From the NCBI GenBank assembly GCA_030770545.1, contig CM061109.1, positions 13,996,001 through 14,060,000 on the forward strand: a stretch of 64,000 bases of DNA, in the 5' to 3' direction. The notes under the pieces are model-generated. The model did no database searches. It was not told where the DNA came from and saw only the letters and a list, made by a program, of their open reading frames with translations. Source of the DNA: Macropodus opercularis. Taxonomy: Eukaryota > Chordata > Actinopteri > Anabantiformes > Osphronemidae. Positions within the stretch are counted from its first letter, which is position 1. Each line of letters starts with the position of its first letter. This document shows, piece after piece, positions 12,037 through 26,800 of the stretch. The position numbers were made by a program, and so were the translations under genes.

Positions 12037-14197
12037 ACTAGGTCTAGGCTGCCATTCAGTCAGCGTCGACGGAAGAGTCAGAGCGAGAGAACTTGGCAAC
12101 ACCAGGTCCTTGAATAGAGAAATCAGACTTTAGAAGCTTTTAGACACAGAACCCTGGATGTTTAAGAGCAATATCAGGTTGAGTCAAAGAATATACAATA
12201 AACAACTATTGTTATGAGTGAATAATTTAGACAACACAAAGTCATAGTCTGATGAAATGAAGAATTACTATCCAGCAAGAGATGGTTGGACCTTAATCAT
12301 CATAAATAAAGCATCTAAATATAAACACTGATACTCAAGTTACTCATATTATCATACAGTCAACAAACAAATGTATCAGCAGCTGCTTTGACTGCCCTTC
12401 GTTGCCAGACCACCGATCGAGCACTCAAGGTAATTTAGCCGTGTATTAAAGGACTCATTCAGCCAGTATTTTCAAATTTGCTTCAAATTCTTACAAGAAG
12501 CTTGTTTATTCTTGCCTGGACTTAGTGAATGCATCACCAGAATGCAGCATCTCGTTAGAGCGCCTCTGCGTCTGACCCACCTGATTAGTCACTTTATTCT
12601 CTGCCGGTTCTTTTCAACATTGTTCCCTGGTTTTTTTGAGCATCTTGTTAAACTCCGGTAGCAGATGTCAAACCTCTTCTCTCCGCCTCCTCTGTCGTCT
12701 TTCTCTGATCTCACTGCCTTTGTTCCCCCTGTTTGTTTCATTAGTGTCTCTGGTGCTGTCTCCTCTTGCAATCCCCACCTTTGAATTATACTAATTTTCC
12801 ACACACATGCAGATGTGCAGGTTACTGCATGTGGTAGGCAGATGCGCGCACCCAAAGTAACTCTAGACGAAAGTTTTGGTCCTGCATCTAATGTATGTTT
12901 AGTCGGAGCAGGTGAGACGAGGAGAAGCCGCAGACCGAAAGAAAGATTTTTATAAACAGTCTGTGCACAGACTTCAAATATGCTGATGCTCACAGTGACA
13001 ATCCCTTAAGAGACTGAATAGCCAAACGTCTTGACAAAGCACTCCGCTAGCACAAACCCACACAAAGCACTTCCATTTTCTGGCTTCTAGGAAGGACTCG
13101 CCATCATTACATGGCAATGCAAGAAAGCTTTTCATAGCATTATTCACACAATTCATTTCATCCCAGTCGAGCTTTAATGGTTTACTGCTGTCCTTTGTCA
13201 ACACTGACGTCTTCTGTTTCTTGGGCATTCTTTATGAGTATGCGTCCGCGTGAGTTTGTCCCACACATGGCTGCAGAGAAGGCAGGGACTGAATAAGTAA
13301 TAGCGAAACAATACAGATACTATAATATTCTCAGTTGGGTTTATCTTGCTATCGTGACCTTATGACCTCTCTTCTCTTTGGTTGTCACTAATGACATTTA
13401 GAAATCTTATGTTCAGCCCCATCCGTCTGTCTCTTCACAAACACATGCTCACACACACGCATATATAAAGGATAGACTGGCAACCTGGTGCAGACCAAAA
13501 ATACTTCATAAGCTAAGCCACGCGTGTTTATTTCTGTCTATGCGAAGGGCTTGCAGCCTGTTTTCTGAAGTTATCATCTTCTTAATGTCTCTGTTGCTTC
13601 CTTGCACTTGACTGCCCCCCTTTTCTCATCGCCACTGTTTTCAACCATCTGTCCCGGCGTCCGTCCTCTGTTCTCGGTTCTACCGCAGACGGAGAAGGCT
13701 GGGCTGAGTTTTTTTACGGCAGATTTAACTTGATCTGTGCAGAATCTTTAGCGAGTGTGATCAAAAAACTGCATGAAATGTTTCATTAGAGCGGTACAGC
13801 TGTAAGATGCGCTCGTGGAGCTGTTATGTTTACTATAGCTGAACCATATGGGATATAATCGGACTGAGAGAGTGCCAGAGGGAGTCTCTGGAGGCATCTG
13901 GCTGTGTGTGATAGAGAAAATGTCATCAACCCATAGGGATGTGTGAAAGTCATGTTAAAATATGGAAATAGAGGGCAGATGCCTCGGAACAAATTATTGG
14001 GGGCATTCACACCTGGGGAGTAAATCAGATTTTCAATCACTTACAACAGAATATTTGTTTTTGCTAGTCCACTGAATTTAACAACAACAGCTTCGTGGTA
14101 TTTGAGAATGTCATGTATGCAGGTATACTGCTTTAAGGAACGACACGTTTTTAAATTATTACTCTAACCTTTGTGATGTTTGTCTTTTTTCTTGCAG

Positions 14198-14617
14198 TCA
14201 TTGCTGACTCCTTAACAGTAATGGCTCCGGCCCAAACTTTGTCCAAGGTCGAAGGCGACACGCTGCAGCTTACCTGCGAGGTGTCTCGGACCACAGTACA
14301 GCACACTCACTTGTCAGTGGGTTGGTACCTCCGATCACCGGAAGATGCAGCCGCCGCACCTCAAGAGCTGGTCACCTTATCCAGGGACTTTGTTCTGCGC
14401 TCCGGGGGGCCGTACCGGCAGAGGATGGCGGCAGGGGACCTCAGGCTGGATAAAACCAGCACCACAGCCTATAGGTTGACCATTCACAAGCTGCAGCCAA
14501 TGGACCAGGGCCTGCTCTACTGCCAGGCTACCGAGTGGATTCAGGACCCTGATGACAGCTGGTTCGCGATGACCCGCAAGCAGAGTGACAAGACTCAGCT
14601 CCGCATTCAGCCCACTG
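14198..14617 (+). CDS. igsf3: igsf3 Ig-domain exon (EWI-bearing; probably Ig2)
   Basis: The acceptor is CTTGCAG before 14198 and the donor is G|GTGAGT at 14618. The exon is 420 nt, phase 1-1, 140 codons. Ig landmarks, counted in the exon: Cys27 in LTC, Trp43 in VGWYL, and Cys109 in the DQGLLYC strand-F motif, followed directly by TEWIQDP with Glu-Trp-Ile at 113-115. From memory of the human order it matches the second Ig domain. The ATG at 14176 lies in the intron before the acceptor and is not a start. Confidence 0.93.
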
Positions 14618-17600
14618 GTGAGTAAAGCAAGGAAGCCCGAACGAGGGGAGAGGGTGCAGATGTTAGTCTACTCCCCTGTCCCTGTCGCACATGCATGTGG
14701 GCTGGCTTCTTCAGATTGCTGATCACTATCGCATCCTGAGCTCATTAGCTTCCTAAAAAGGGCTTAACTAAGCCTCCACAGACTCCTCACTTTTGTGTTT
14801 GTGTCTGTTTGACGGGTAACATTACAAGCACATCCAAGAGTAATTCGAGCAGCTCCAAACAACGTGGGCGTTCGACTCAGGAGACCTGTGTCTTCCGCAT
14901 GCACTGTGCAGTTTCTCCAGGCAAGGAGTGCCCCGGAGATCAGAAGCCAAAAATGGGAATTTCAATCACGGCTCACCATTAATCACACCAGCCTAGTTGA
15001 TGCCTGAGCACATTAATGCCAGAAATCATGCTGGTTTAATGTGGCTGTCAGCTCTTAAGGAGAGCATTGTCTAATGGTGAGGAAGGAACGGGAGGGGGAC
15101 GGCAGGAAGACACGGGGGTGAGTAAATTACTAGACGCCACGTGATGGAAGCGTACAGGAGAAACAAAGGCTGTGTTGAGGTGCTCGATGGAGGAATATGT
15201 CACGTACGGTTACCATAATGAGCTGTCCACGTCTAGCACTGGTGGACAGAAACAAAGGCGTCTTTGTTTTCACAGATACTCATAACCTCCCACCAGGCTT
15301 GAACCCATGACAGCACGGGCGCTGTACTCCACATACATAAAGAATTTATTTGTACTCACCGAAGAAAGGGCCATGGAGATGGGTGATAAACTGCACTGAC
15401 ATTAGCTCAATTACCAAGGCTGCACACACTGTCTCGTGCCAGTAAATCACTTCAAAGTGGGATCATTTTGCCTTTCTCCATTAAGCATCAGATCCACCAT
15501 GAACCGATACGACTTGATGGTGCCCCAGATAGTGCTTGGTGGATGAGAAGGCGATTGGGAGCTGAGATGTAAAGCAGGTTTGTCAGATGAGATCCTGCGA
15601 CTTTGGGGAGGAGACGAAAGGCACAAAGAGCTCCACTCTCAGCACCCTTCGTCACTCTCTGTCTTCCCTGTAATCTATTATGGATGGAGGTGTTGTTGCG
15701 TGACAGAGAGAATACAGCAGAGTTGCGCTGTGATTTGCAGCGGAGGGTGCGAGTTCGCCAACTGAAGTATAGGTGTGAGTGTATTTTGATTTCTCCTTGT
15801 GTACTTATTACATCAGAAGGGCACACTTTTAGGCTGGATTGAGGTATTTGATGTTGCACTTGTTCAGGTGCATATTTGACAGAAAAGTGAGAGAGAGCGG
15901 AATCTAGAAAGTAAAGAGAGCAGCTCCTCCATTAGACCTATTATAAAAGATGGAGTGGATCTCGAGACAGCCCCATCACTAGCTAATCACCCACAGCCAG
16001 CGCCAGCGAGAGAGACGAGCAACGGACAGAATCCTAATGTACCTTTCACTCTTTGTTTTCACCACCTCCCTCCTTCTTTGTCGCTCTTATATTTTCCATC
16101 ACTTCAGATTTTCTGTAAACGTATCATGTCATTTTTTTCTGCTCCTTGAGGCTCTAAACACTAACACCTTCATGACCTGTGGGGCCATTCTCCCCCGTCT
16201 TTGCATCCTGTCAAGCGAACTCATCCTGAAATACGTGGCTCTAATAGATGCTCCGTGAGATGTGATTGTCCCTGTCAAAGCAGGTCGTGACCCCTTTAAC
16301 TTTAACTTTAGCTTGCTCCACAATTAATCAGTCAAGCGTCATAACATAATATTTAGATTTCCTGTCCTGTACATTTTTGGCATTTATGGATTGTTCTCTT
16401 TGAGCCTAGTTAACTGGGACTGTAAAAAAACAGTCTATACAAGAAGCTACAGTCCAAAACTAACAATTCAATAAACTTTTCAAGAATAAATGTTTATTGT
16501 TTAGATTATAGCTTTAAACTCCACTAATATCATGTATAGTTAATAATTTCATAAGGGATACTCAGCAGTCAGTTTCAGACCCCGTGCTTCATGTGTTTGT
16601 ATGTCAATATTTAGTCAGTGTGTGGAATTCATTTGTTTGTGTACGTTGAAAACAACCCCCCATCCCATCATAATGTTTCCCATGCATAATGAGCTTTATT
16701 CTAACAGCAGGCTTTGAACTTTTGCACACGAGTGTGTTTCTCAGGAAGTCTGTTTAAAGTCTTTGTAATTACAGCTCGGGGCTGCCTCCACCTCTCTGAG
16801 AGACTCTAATACGTACCATGCTCATCGTCTGGAAACTAATGCCACGAATAAAACGCACGCAAACATAACGGCACATGCGCCGACGCGTCGTTTAGCCGAG
16901 TGGAAGGTCTCGCATCCGCCCTGTTTACTCAGTTCTGAGGAGGAAGAGGGAGCAACTGACTCTGTTGAGGAGAATTTAAATTAGATGTGTTTTTTTTATT
17001 GCAGAGGTGAAACCAAGGGGGTAGAGAGAGGAGCTCTCTGAAAGATCAGCGTTTTACTAGAGTGTGGCGCCGTTTGACCTCAGCCTTGTCTGTTTTCTAC
17101 TCTCCCTGGCGCTAACTGATGCTATTTTATTGCCCCCACCCAACCCTGACCAATTTAAACCCCACCTTTACCACCCACTCTCTTAATCTTCTCACTGTTT
17201 CTGTTTGAGCAGCAGGCTCAGCATCACAGACTGTGGATGTTAAGACAACACAGCCGAATTATGCATTTGAATTCTAGCCCTCATTTAGAGTGTGAACGTA
17301 ACAGATATCAGCTACTAGAAGAGGCCTCTCCAACGCCTACACGTGCTTTGTCCTGCAGCTTTACCTAATTATTAAAAGTTGAATGATCATATTAATTAAA
17401 CAGAGTTAACCACGTTTTTTATCTTTTGTAAGCTACAACGAAATGAGGCAACCAGCCGTGTTCTGTTTTCAGAAACATTCATCATCATTGTGTTTCAAAT
17501 ATGATTCATTACTCTCTTTAATGTTTAGCCAACTGTTCACATGTCTTTGTGATGGTTTTAACCGTGTCTGTTTTCGCCCAGATCGGGACTTCAGCATCCA

Positions 17601-20600
17601 GGTGAGCACGGAGCGACGGTCCTTCACGGCCGGTGAGCCGCTGGAGCTTCGGTGCACGATTGAGGCCCAGAACGTCCCCGAGCGTTTCTTCTCGGTGTCG
17701 TGGGTTTTCAGCAGCTCACCGGTGGCCGTGGTGGGCCCCAGTGCCGTGCCTGTCCTGGGCCCCGATTATGTCTCCCGTGAGGCGGCCGGTCACATGACTG
17801 TACGCAAAGAGAGCACCAACGTGCACCTGCTCAAGCTGCAGCACCTGCGACCAGAGGATGCTGGGAAATACATCTGCCGCGTGACGGAGCGGGAGAAGAC
17901 GCCTACGGGAGACTTCATCGACCGCAGCAAGAGGTCTCGCAACGTCCAGATCACAGTGCAGCCGCTCAGTGAGTAATAATTCGTTCTGCAGGCTGCTGCC
18001 TTAGTTATCCTGCTCTAAGTTGTCATTTTCTCTAGGAATAATGAGCTTCTCATAATAGCGGTTTTATCATTCATTCACAATAGCAGCATGGAATTTCGTG
18101 TTATGCTTCTCTCCACTCTTGCTCTTTTTTTCTCTCCAAGGTGGCCTAAAACAGATAGCTGCACAGCCTCTATTGTTAGCTTTCAGTAAGAGGGGAAAGG
18201 ATAATGCAGCTCTTATTCCTGATGTATTTTCTGTTTGAGTGGATTGCTAAGGATTGGTAAAGTAGCATTATGGTCCTTGCCATTTCCTTGGCTGAGCTGG
18301 GAGGAGGGTAACACTAGTAGGATAATGGAAAGCAGAAGAGTCCAGACTCAAGGAGGCTGAGCTAACAGCCATGAAATGGCAGAGAAAGGGGTCTGTCTCT
18401 CCAGGGCCCTCTAAGTGGTTCCCTAGGCTAAATTAATGTGCTCTGCTGGGGCAGACGTCTTTGGATAGTTTAAGCCGGAGTGGCTGCTGGGGCTGTGTCG
18501 GGCTTATAGCTGATCACTGCAAATTTACAGTCAAACCTTCAAAACCATGCATGCAATCCTCTCATCTGTCACTGAGACTTTTCTCCCCTGCTGATGCCAG
18601 AAGGAAAACTTTCCTCCATGAGCTTGAATGCTAATCTCCTGCTCATCTTTCTGCTGCACCTCCATCTCTTGGGACAGGAGTAGTGTATGGAGTCAGCTGC
18701 CACCAGTATAATAAGTCTAATAGCCACAAATTAGCATTTCCTCTCAAGCAGCCAGTGCTACTGTGCCTTATCCTGACCGCTCAGCATCTCCTGCTAAATC
18801 AGCCAAAAACAATGGCCCCAAGACTGTGGCGGTCTCCGGGGGACCTCTCTGTGTGGGAGGTTTTGTTTTTCCAACAAAAGACCTTAATGGCTTATAAAAG
18901 ATGTTTATAGGGTTTACATACTATAATAGCCATAGTTATTGGAGGAGAACTTCCTCGAAGCCCAGCTGTAGTCATTATTTCATGCACAAACTGCCCTTCC
19001 GTGTTTGTTTTCTCCCACCCAGCTCGATTTCAAGATGTGCTCCATCACTCTGAAGGGAATTTGGTGAGAGTGGGGAATAGAGGGTGACAGAGGTTAAAGT
19101 TGACGACTTAGAGTCAGGCAGAGGTGGCAGGAAAGGAGAAACGGAGGTAAACGCTTTTGACAAATCAGTGCTGATGGATGAGCTTTCCCTTGCAATAAGG
19201 AAGGACGAACTAGCCTGCATGCCAGACTGAATGTCTGTCTTATAGGACGAGTTAGGGACAAGAAAGGGAATATATTATAATGCAGAAAAGAAGCTGGTGG
19301 GGAATTTTGAAAATTCAAGAAGTAAAGTTTTCTAAGGAAAGTTTGAGAAAGTTTAAGGGAAGCGGGATATATGTACTGTATGTGCATTTATACCAGTATA
19401 ACAATCCCCTCCTCATGTCTCAGTGTGGAAAAATGATAGAATACCACAGTTTTTAGCTGTAGAAAAAAACTATGAAGCTCCTAAAATGAAACGCAGAAGA
19501 AAGGATGAAGAGTTTTCCTTTTGTTCATTCGAGTGTGATAGAAGTCAGAAGCGAGTTTATTCCATATTCACAGAGAGCTTGTGCTTATTAGGAGGGTTGC
19601 TGAGCTGGGAGGGAAGTGGCAGAGCTTTTGCCTGAAGGGAGGATGAAAAAGCCCCACCCCCAAGAGAGCTTTTGGGTCAGCCAGGGCTCTATAATGCCTG
19701 ATGGACAATGAAGTGGAGAGAGGCAAGATAAAACAAAAAACAGCTTAAGAGGGTGGAAAGACTTTTATCCTCCTCCTCGTCTGACGAGCGTCTGATCTGA
19801 ACTATTTCTCCTGTGCCCGTGTGAGGTGGGTCAACAAGCAGGACACAAGAATCTCAGCCCACATATGCGGACGCACCAGGGCGTCTTCAGTGGCTTCCTC
19901 TCTCTGGTGACCAGTTACAGTTGTCCCCTCACACGTTAACAGATGTTCTACCTACACACAACGCGTGCAAACACATGCACAGCACTTGTTCAGAATTGTG
20001 TAACACGTCCGAGAACAGGCTCAGCGATTCGTTTTACTGCCCCTAGCGTCCTGTCCTCGCTCGGTGCTCAACACACTACTGTGAGAAGAAGCTGAGGCTT
20101 TTCCTAATTGCTCTTTTCCTCTCTTCCTCTCTTTTAAGAAAGCAACATCACAGTGTCATTGTCCAGTAACGCCTCAGAGGTTCTAGAGGGAGACGTGATC
20201 CAGCTGACCTGCTCTGCCCAGTCCACCACTGGCCCGCTGTCCGTCATCTGGCATTGGACAGACAAGGAGGAAACCGGACCAGCGCAGGAGGTGGCCTCCG
20301 TGGATCGCGACGGCACCGTGTGGCACAGCCCCGCCTACAGAGAGCGCTCCAGCTACGGGGAGATACGCGTGGAGAAGGTGCGAGCCGACACATTCTCCCT
20401 GTCCCTGTACAGCGCATTACCCGGGGATGAGGGCGAGTACCGCTGCACGGTCACAGAGTGGTCTCAGGCTGGCGCCGAACCAGAGCTGGACTGGGAGAAA
20501 ATAGGAGAGATGTCAGCCACCAAGGCGGTCGCCGTGAAAACCGTCGGTAAGTTATTTCAGGCTAATCTCACCGCAGCATTGTGCGTGTTCCCTTAAAGTC

Positions 20601-20822
20601 AGTAAGGCATGTAAACACGGCACCCTGAGTGAGGACAGAGGCATATGGTTTGCGATTTGCTCAAGACTGATGAATGGCTCAGGCAGAACATGAACTTCAC
20701 ATTGTAGAATACACCATGGTTTATTCATGCACCGCCCAGGGGACAGAGCTATTATGACACACACACACACACCACCTGCCACATGTCAAGGAGAGCGCTT
20801 CCTTGACACCCATCATACGGAG

Positions 20823-20854
<32 letters not shown>

Positions 20855-23800
20855 CCTCTCACCCATATGGATTAGCCAGAATTATTAGAATGGAAATGCA
20901 GCTGCAATGTGTTTCACAGTCTGTGGGCCTCCTCTGTCAGGCCGTAGTTAAACTGAACATCCTCGGCACAGGCTGAAGAAGCCAGTGGAGCGGAGCCGTG
21001 AGGGGCTGGCAGGCCAGGAGCACTCGGCTCAAGACCCGCGCACACACACCCAGCAACGGAAGGATTAGTTCCCTGCAGCATCGCACAGCGCTGCTGCAGA
21101 GAAGAGATGTCAGTTTTTAAGTGGCCATTTGTTAAATTCGGGCAACAACAGAAATGTTAGTTTGAGAAACAAGGGAAGCATTATGCAAATGAGGGTGAAG
21201 AAATCCAAAGCTGCTCGTCTCTCTTCTGTCACACTCCTCAACGTCTCCTCTCGCTCACCCCCCCCCCCCCCCCCCCCCCCCCCCCGGCTTGTTGATCAAA
21301 GGATTTCTAAACGTGCGCTCTTGTGTGACGGTCAATGTGTGCGTTTAACTCTGTTTCACATTTGTTTTCGACCCTCATTTTTCTCACTTTCGCTTCCAGC
21401 TGCGCTTGTTCGTTTTGTCCTCTGTTTTTCGACTCATATTTAATTCACTTATATTTAAAATCTTGCACTTGATAACAAACACAAAACTTCATTTTGAGAC
21501 TGGGCTGTTTCCGACCTGTTTCCTGAGCGATCCAGACCATAGTATTAGGATCAGGGTTTCTGATCAGTGTAACATTTCAATTCTTGGTTTCCTTATGCTG
21601 GTTACGTGATCTGGATTTGATCGACAGAGATGTCTGCTGTGTTCCTATAGTGAAGACAGACATTTTCAATAGAGAGTTGTCTTTGCAGCTGATTGGTTTA
21701 TCCATGTAGGGCCCCTCAGGTATATATTGTTTTCACTGTCTTCACTCAATCACACACACCTTGTTTTGTAATTGAAATGTATTTATATTTATTCACACAA
21801 TCGAACCACGTTGCACTGGTGAAATGGATCAGCGTGAAATCCTATTTTCTGTCACAGAGGCAGACAAATGGATGTGCAGTATGGAAGAGGGGCGCAAGAG
21901 ATAGAGCGAGAGGGGAGACCTACTGTCTGGTAGAGAATTACGGTCCCAGGCGGCTGTCCCAGTAAAGAAAGCCATTGATTAAACACCCTGAAGGACACCA
22001 GGGACACCTGTCAGACAAAAAAGATGGGGTGAGGGAAAGTGAGAAACTGATTGGGACGTGGACAAAAGCGTAACAGAGAAGCGCGCGACGAAATGAACTG
22101 ACGCATCTGCTACCATCAGACTTTATCAGCGTCTCTCCATTCCACCTCCTAGTTTGTTTATCTGTGTCTGTGTTCAAACTTCATCATTCACATCCACTGA
22201 AAATATAAATAGCAGGACCTGGTTATTAAAGGGCCAAGGATTAAAGTTTTCTTTCTGCATCTAGCCTCCGGATCTCTCTCCTCGCTGCCTTCCAGTGAAG
22301 GTGTATCTTGGCAATAATATATGGAGTTTTTAGCTTAATGAGGATAGTTTATACTTGGCAAGCAGTTAGATCGAACAGCAGCGCTTAGAGGAAATCTCTC
22401 CCCTGGGTTTTCTTTGTTGCATCACCATTAATTTTGAGCAGTTCTCTCACAGTCAAGCGCACAAACTCGTACTTTCACACAAGCTAAAGGTTGTACGTAT
22501 ATGCACGTGCATAAGCGAAGTGGTTGTGTTTTGGCACGATACCTTAATGATGGAGGAAACTGCTGGTGAAGATTGAGAACTGCCTTACCTGTAAGACGGC
22601 GCACTTAAAGTAAATACCGTCTGTATTTGTTCCAGCAGGAGGCTTTGTTCTTCTCAGTGGCTGTGCTTAAGGTAGACTTAAAAGGAATGTTCCTTCTTGG
22701 AAATGATTATGAACCCCCACGTAATTTGTTGAGCTTTAAGCTTTTAGAGAACAGACTCAATCACACACGCAGACTTTGTTGTGCTATTACATGCAATCAG
22801 CAGCACTCTGTTTAAAGGGCTTATCATTAGTCAAATAAAAAGTCCATTTAAGCACGTGTCCTCCTGACTCTCCTCTCCTTTCACCGTCTAGAATCCTCTT
22901 TCATGGTGTCTGCCTCATCGCGGACGCCATCTGTGACCTTCGGAGACTCCTTTGACCTCCTGTGCCTGGTCAAACCTCGTCACAACCCGTGTGTGCCAAC
23001 GTCGGTCACCTGGCGCTTCATGCCGGCCGGAACAGAAGCCAACGGCGGCGATCAGGGAGAGTTCAGAGACCTGGTGACTTTCACCCGTGAGGGCACGCTG
23101 CAGTGGGGGGAGCAGCTGCTGGGACTAGGTACCCGCACCACAGTCGACCGCTCCCTCTCCAACACCAACTTCCGCCTGTCCGTCACCCGGGCAGGGCGTC
23201 GCGAGGCGGGCAAGTACCAGTGCACCGCAATCCTTTGGAGGAGAAACTACGACAACAGCTGGAGCAGGGTAGCCGACCGCACTTCCAACCTTCTTGGCAT
23301 CAGCGTTCTGCAGCCAGGTAAAGTAACTGGAATGGCTACGAGGCAGCACACAAGCACAGACACATAGTCAGTCACACTCACTCGCACAAAGTGAAATCAG
23401 CAAAGCTTGGAGGATTTCTTCGCGTCCTAATTGCTCTTAGTCTCTGGTTTAGCCACTAATTGAAGTGTGTATGGACATGTGCGACTGTGTGTGCAGGGTG
23501 GAGTCCATTAATGGAGTGCAGTGAAAGGATTGCTAAATATCCCACAGGAGGGAAAACTGAATAAAAGTAGGAGAAGGGAGGGGAGCAAAGGACAGAGACA
23601 GACAGTGTGCTAAACAGAGTGAGTGATCTGTCCTTGAACCTTGTTCCTCAGTGGAGGCATTAAACTGTCTACGTTACCCTCTCTGGTCCTGTGTACTCCA
23701 CACAAACACAGAAAAGGCCTTTCAGACACAGCCCAATTAGTGGTTGAACACGAACAGCAAACACACACAGACGCAGACACACAAACATGCATCGGCCCAA

Positions 23801-26800
23801 TTTAGCCCAGTCTGGTGTGCCTCCACAGCATGATACTACATATATTCAGGTGAACGTGCCTGAGGCAAATACTCATCCTGCTGATAAAACCACCGTTTCA
23901 AAGCAGCCTAGCAAAGCATTGTGGTACATGAAGTACCGATGGGATCCAGATTTCTGGGATTTGGCAGAAGGACTATAAGCAAGGGATGAGAGGTATCATT
24001 TAAACTTGTAATAATATCAGCAACAGTATTTGTAGCCACAGGCAACGTGTTTCACGCTTTCAGGTGAAGATAAGTAAGATGTTGTGTTGAATTCACAGAC
24101 AGAGCGTGATGATCTGTAAAACTTTCAACCTGGTCTGATGGTGTGTAGTCGCATCTGCGGTTTAGGTATTCATATTCCTGCTGCTATTGATTCAGATATA
24201 GAGAGACGGTGCTTTAGTTGCTTGAATGAGCATGCCCCAGCCCTGTCCCCAGGCCTTTCTGGAGGTATTTGGAAATCGACTCATCATCTTTACCTTACCC
24301 CTGTGTGCAGTTCATTTTGTTTATTCATAACCAGAAAATTCTGTGGACACACACAAAACCACACACACACACTATCTCCTACTCTCTTCTCTTGCAGCGT
24401 CTCCATGACAAAGTCATCAGTTACCTTGGTAATGCCATCAGTAACCGTGACGATGTGATCAGTTGCTGACTGAAAGCCAATCAGTAGTGGTAACAGTGCG
24501 TAAGGGCAATATTCCACAAGAAGCAGAGCATGAGCGAGATGTTCCTTAATGTAACTGGATGCTCAGGCCCGGTTCAGGCCTGATCATACTGCATTCGTCA
24601 CCATATATTTATATATATATTTCCCATTTAGACTGATGATTCATTTATCAGAATGTAGGACGCCTCTCCCTGCCTCATGCTTCTCCTCCCCATCTGCTTA
24701 TTCCTCTCTGTTTTGCTAAATGTTAACCACTTCTGGCTAAATGAGCGGCTGGCATTTTTACTACCTCTCTCACAGAAGTGAGATGACGAGGTGTGTGCGT
24801 GTGTGTGTGTGTGGGGGTGTGTGTGTGTATTCATTTGTGAGCAAAACACTCTGACCAAATATATAATTGTGACACTTTAAATCATGCTTCCACCGGCACC
24901 AGCTCAATATGTACAGTACAGCTGCTGTGTTGTGTGTCCACATTCTTCTGGGTGCGCGTGTCTAAGTTCTTGCATGAACGCTCCTGCGGCCGTGTTTCTT
25001 TGATGTGCCTCTGAGAGCTTTCATGTGCTTACTGCGCATATATAGAGAAGCTCCTGATACCGAGCTTCCCAACAGCTCCTCTCAGCTGTCTGACGGTCCA
25101 TTACACAGCCGTCTTGTACTGAGAAGAAAGACGTGTGCGTGCGTGCGTGCGCCTAACACAAGATGGTTTTCAAATGCAGAATGACACTCCTCATTAAATA
25201 ATTGCAGAACTTCAAAAAGTGGGGAGTGAAAAGTAGCTTCAGAAATGGCGCCAGTGATCCAGTCTTCCATGCATCTTAGATCAGCAAAAGAAAAGTTGGA
25301 TCTGGATAAAAGTTGGACCTCCTGTTAGCAGCACACTGCCTGTGTCCAAGTCCCCTGGGCCCCATGGGAAGAGTTCACTACTGCATGTGCACACACAGCA
25401 TTTTTAAGGTTACTATCCACCATAGGTTGTGCACGTGCAGTACAGTAGGAGCAGAAATGTCATTACATGGAGACACACTGGGGGATGACCTCCCAGAGTA
25501 ACAGTGTAATTATCTTATGGTAGAACACAGCAGAGGATCCCCCCACAAAAACTGCATAAACACACAGTATACAGAGGCTCATATTACAGGAGTCATATTA
25601 GATTTCAGCTGATTGAGTTTTCTCTTTGTCTCTTTGCGAAATGTGATAATGGCAAACACATGTTCAGCATGGCAGATCACCAGGGAAGCCTCGGTCTCTA
25701 CGACACAATCTAATATCATCTACTCATAACTCAAACCACACACACACAATTCCGCTGTCTTGCATACAAGCGCACAAATGGAAAACATGCAAAACTAATT
25801 ATGCTGAATCTTCCCTAATGGAAGCGGAGTTTAGATTAATAATGGTTTGGGGAGTTCAATACAGTTTTCTCATCATTTGAGTGTGTGCATGTGCACATTT
25901 GTGCGTGCGTGCCTGGCATGAGGAGTGGGATATTAAGGCCGTCTGGTTATTGGCTGAGCTAGAATGATGATGGTGATGATGGTGATGATGGAGGGGGGGG
26001 GTTGTCCCACTTAGTTTTCCTTCATCTCTTTTCATACACCTACACTTTGCTTGGCCACCTCGCATCCACATGATCAAACATCACGACACAGGAGTGGATG
26101 CTTTTTCTCATCCTCCTCTCCAGTGGGTTAGAGGATGTGTGCCTCCTACTTTCTTCCATTTTATCTTGTCCTGCTTCGTCTCTCTGTCTTTCTGTGAGAG
26201 TTCTTCAGAGTAGCTCCTCATTTAATATGGACTGGCACCAGCAGATGCTTCATGCGCTCTGCTTTCATACCAATGAAGTACTTGCCACCCAGTTGTTATT
26301 GATAGCCTTGGCGTCGCCGTGGTGATCGGCGATACCTGCTTATCGGAGCGTGGCAAGGAGCTGTCTATCATCATTAAGGGCTGCCCTATCACCCCGCTGC
26401 TCCTTTGTTTTTCCGACATTTTGTTCTCACTCTCCCCATAAGTCTTTTTTTATTGTCTTCTTTCCCCTTCACTCTCACTTAACTGCGTGTTTCCCTTCCA
26501 CTCACGCCCCCCAGCTTCTTACTCACTTTTGTGATTTTTTAATATTTTATAATTCCCTGTTTCCCTCCTCCTCCTCCTCCATCTTGTGATTCTCTTCATT
26601 ATGTTTACATTTTTCTTCAACGTTGTCAGTATTTCATGAATAATAAGGATATGGCACCTGTGCTTGTTTGCACACAATAGCGGCTTTATCACAGTGTTAT
26701 AGTTGGTGACAGGGCTGTAAATTTCTTTTGTGCTCTGTTTGCAGCTGCGGTGCGTAACGTTTGGGTTTGCCCGTGAGCACACCTGAGGCAGAGCCCCACG

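Larger units (their letters stand above)
1..14197 (+). other. Probable igsf3 intron (5' end outside window)
   Basis: I see no convincing coding exon in this 14 kb. The first igsf3 exon in the window begins at 14198 with a phase 1 acceptor, so an upstream exon must exist and none is recognisable here. The stretch holds a homeodomain-motif cluster (about 741-816), two CCAAT/TATAAG modules (1748-1837 and 11728-11837), a TATAAA at about 2278, GT and TAA microsatellites (6602-6624, 7090-7116), an interstitial telomere-like repeat (11211-11234) and three X-box-like motifs (11934-12036). A 251-codon minus-strand ORF at 2656-3411 looks like low-complexity chance. Reading the whole stretch as one intron is inference; a small or 5' UTR exon could be missed. 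Confidence 0.6.
20547..22891 (+). other. igsf3: igsf3 intron
   Basis: A 2345-base intron with donor GTAAGT and acceptor TTTCACCGTCTAG. It holds a CA repeat (20828-20854) and a 28-base C homopolymer (21258-21285). No exon is seen. Confidence 0.85.

Noticed and set aside
14173..14197. ATG at 14176 as a start for the Ig exon
   Set aside because: It lies in the pyrimidine-rich acceptor tract. The exon starts at 14198 in phase 1 and the encoded leader is intron sequence.
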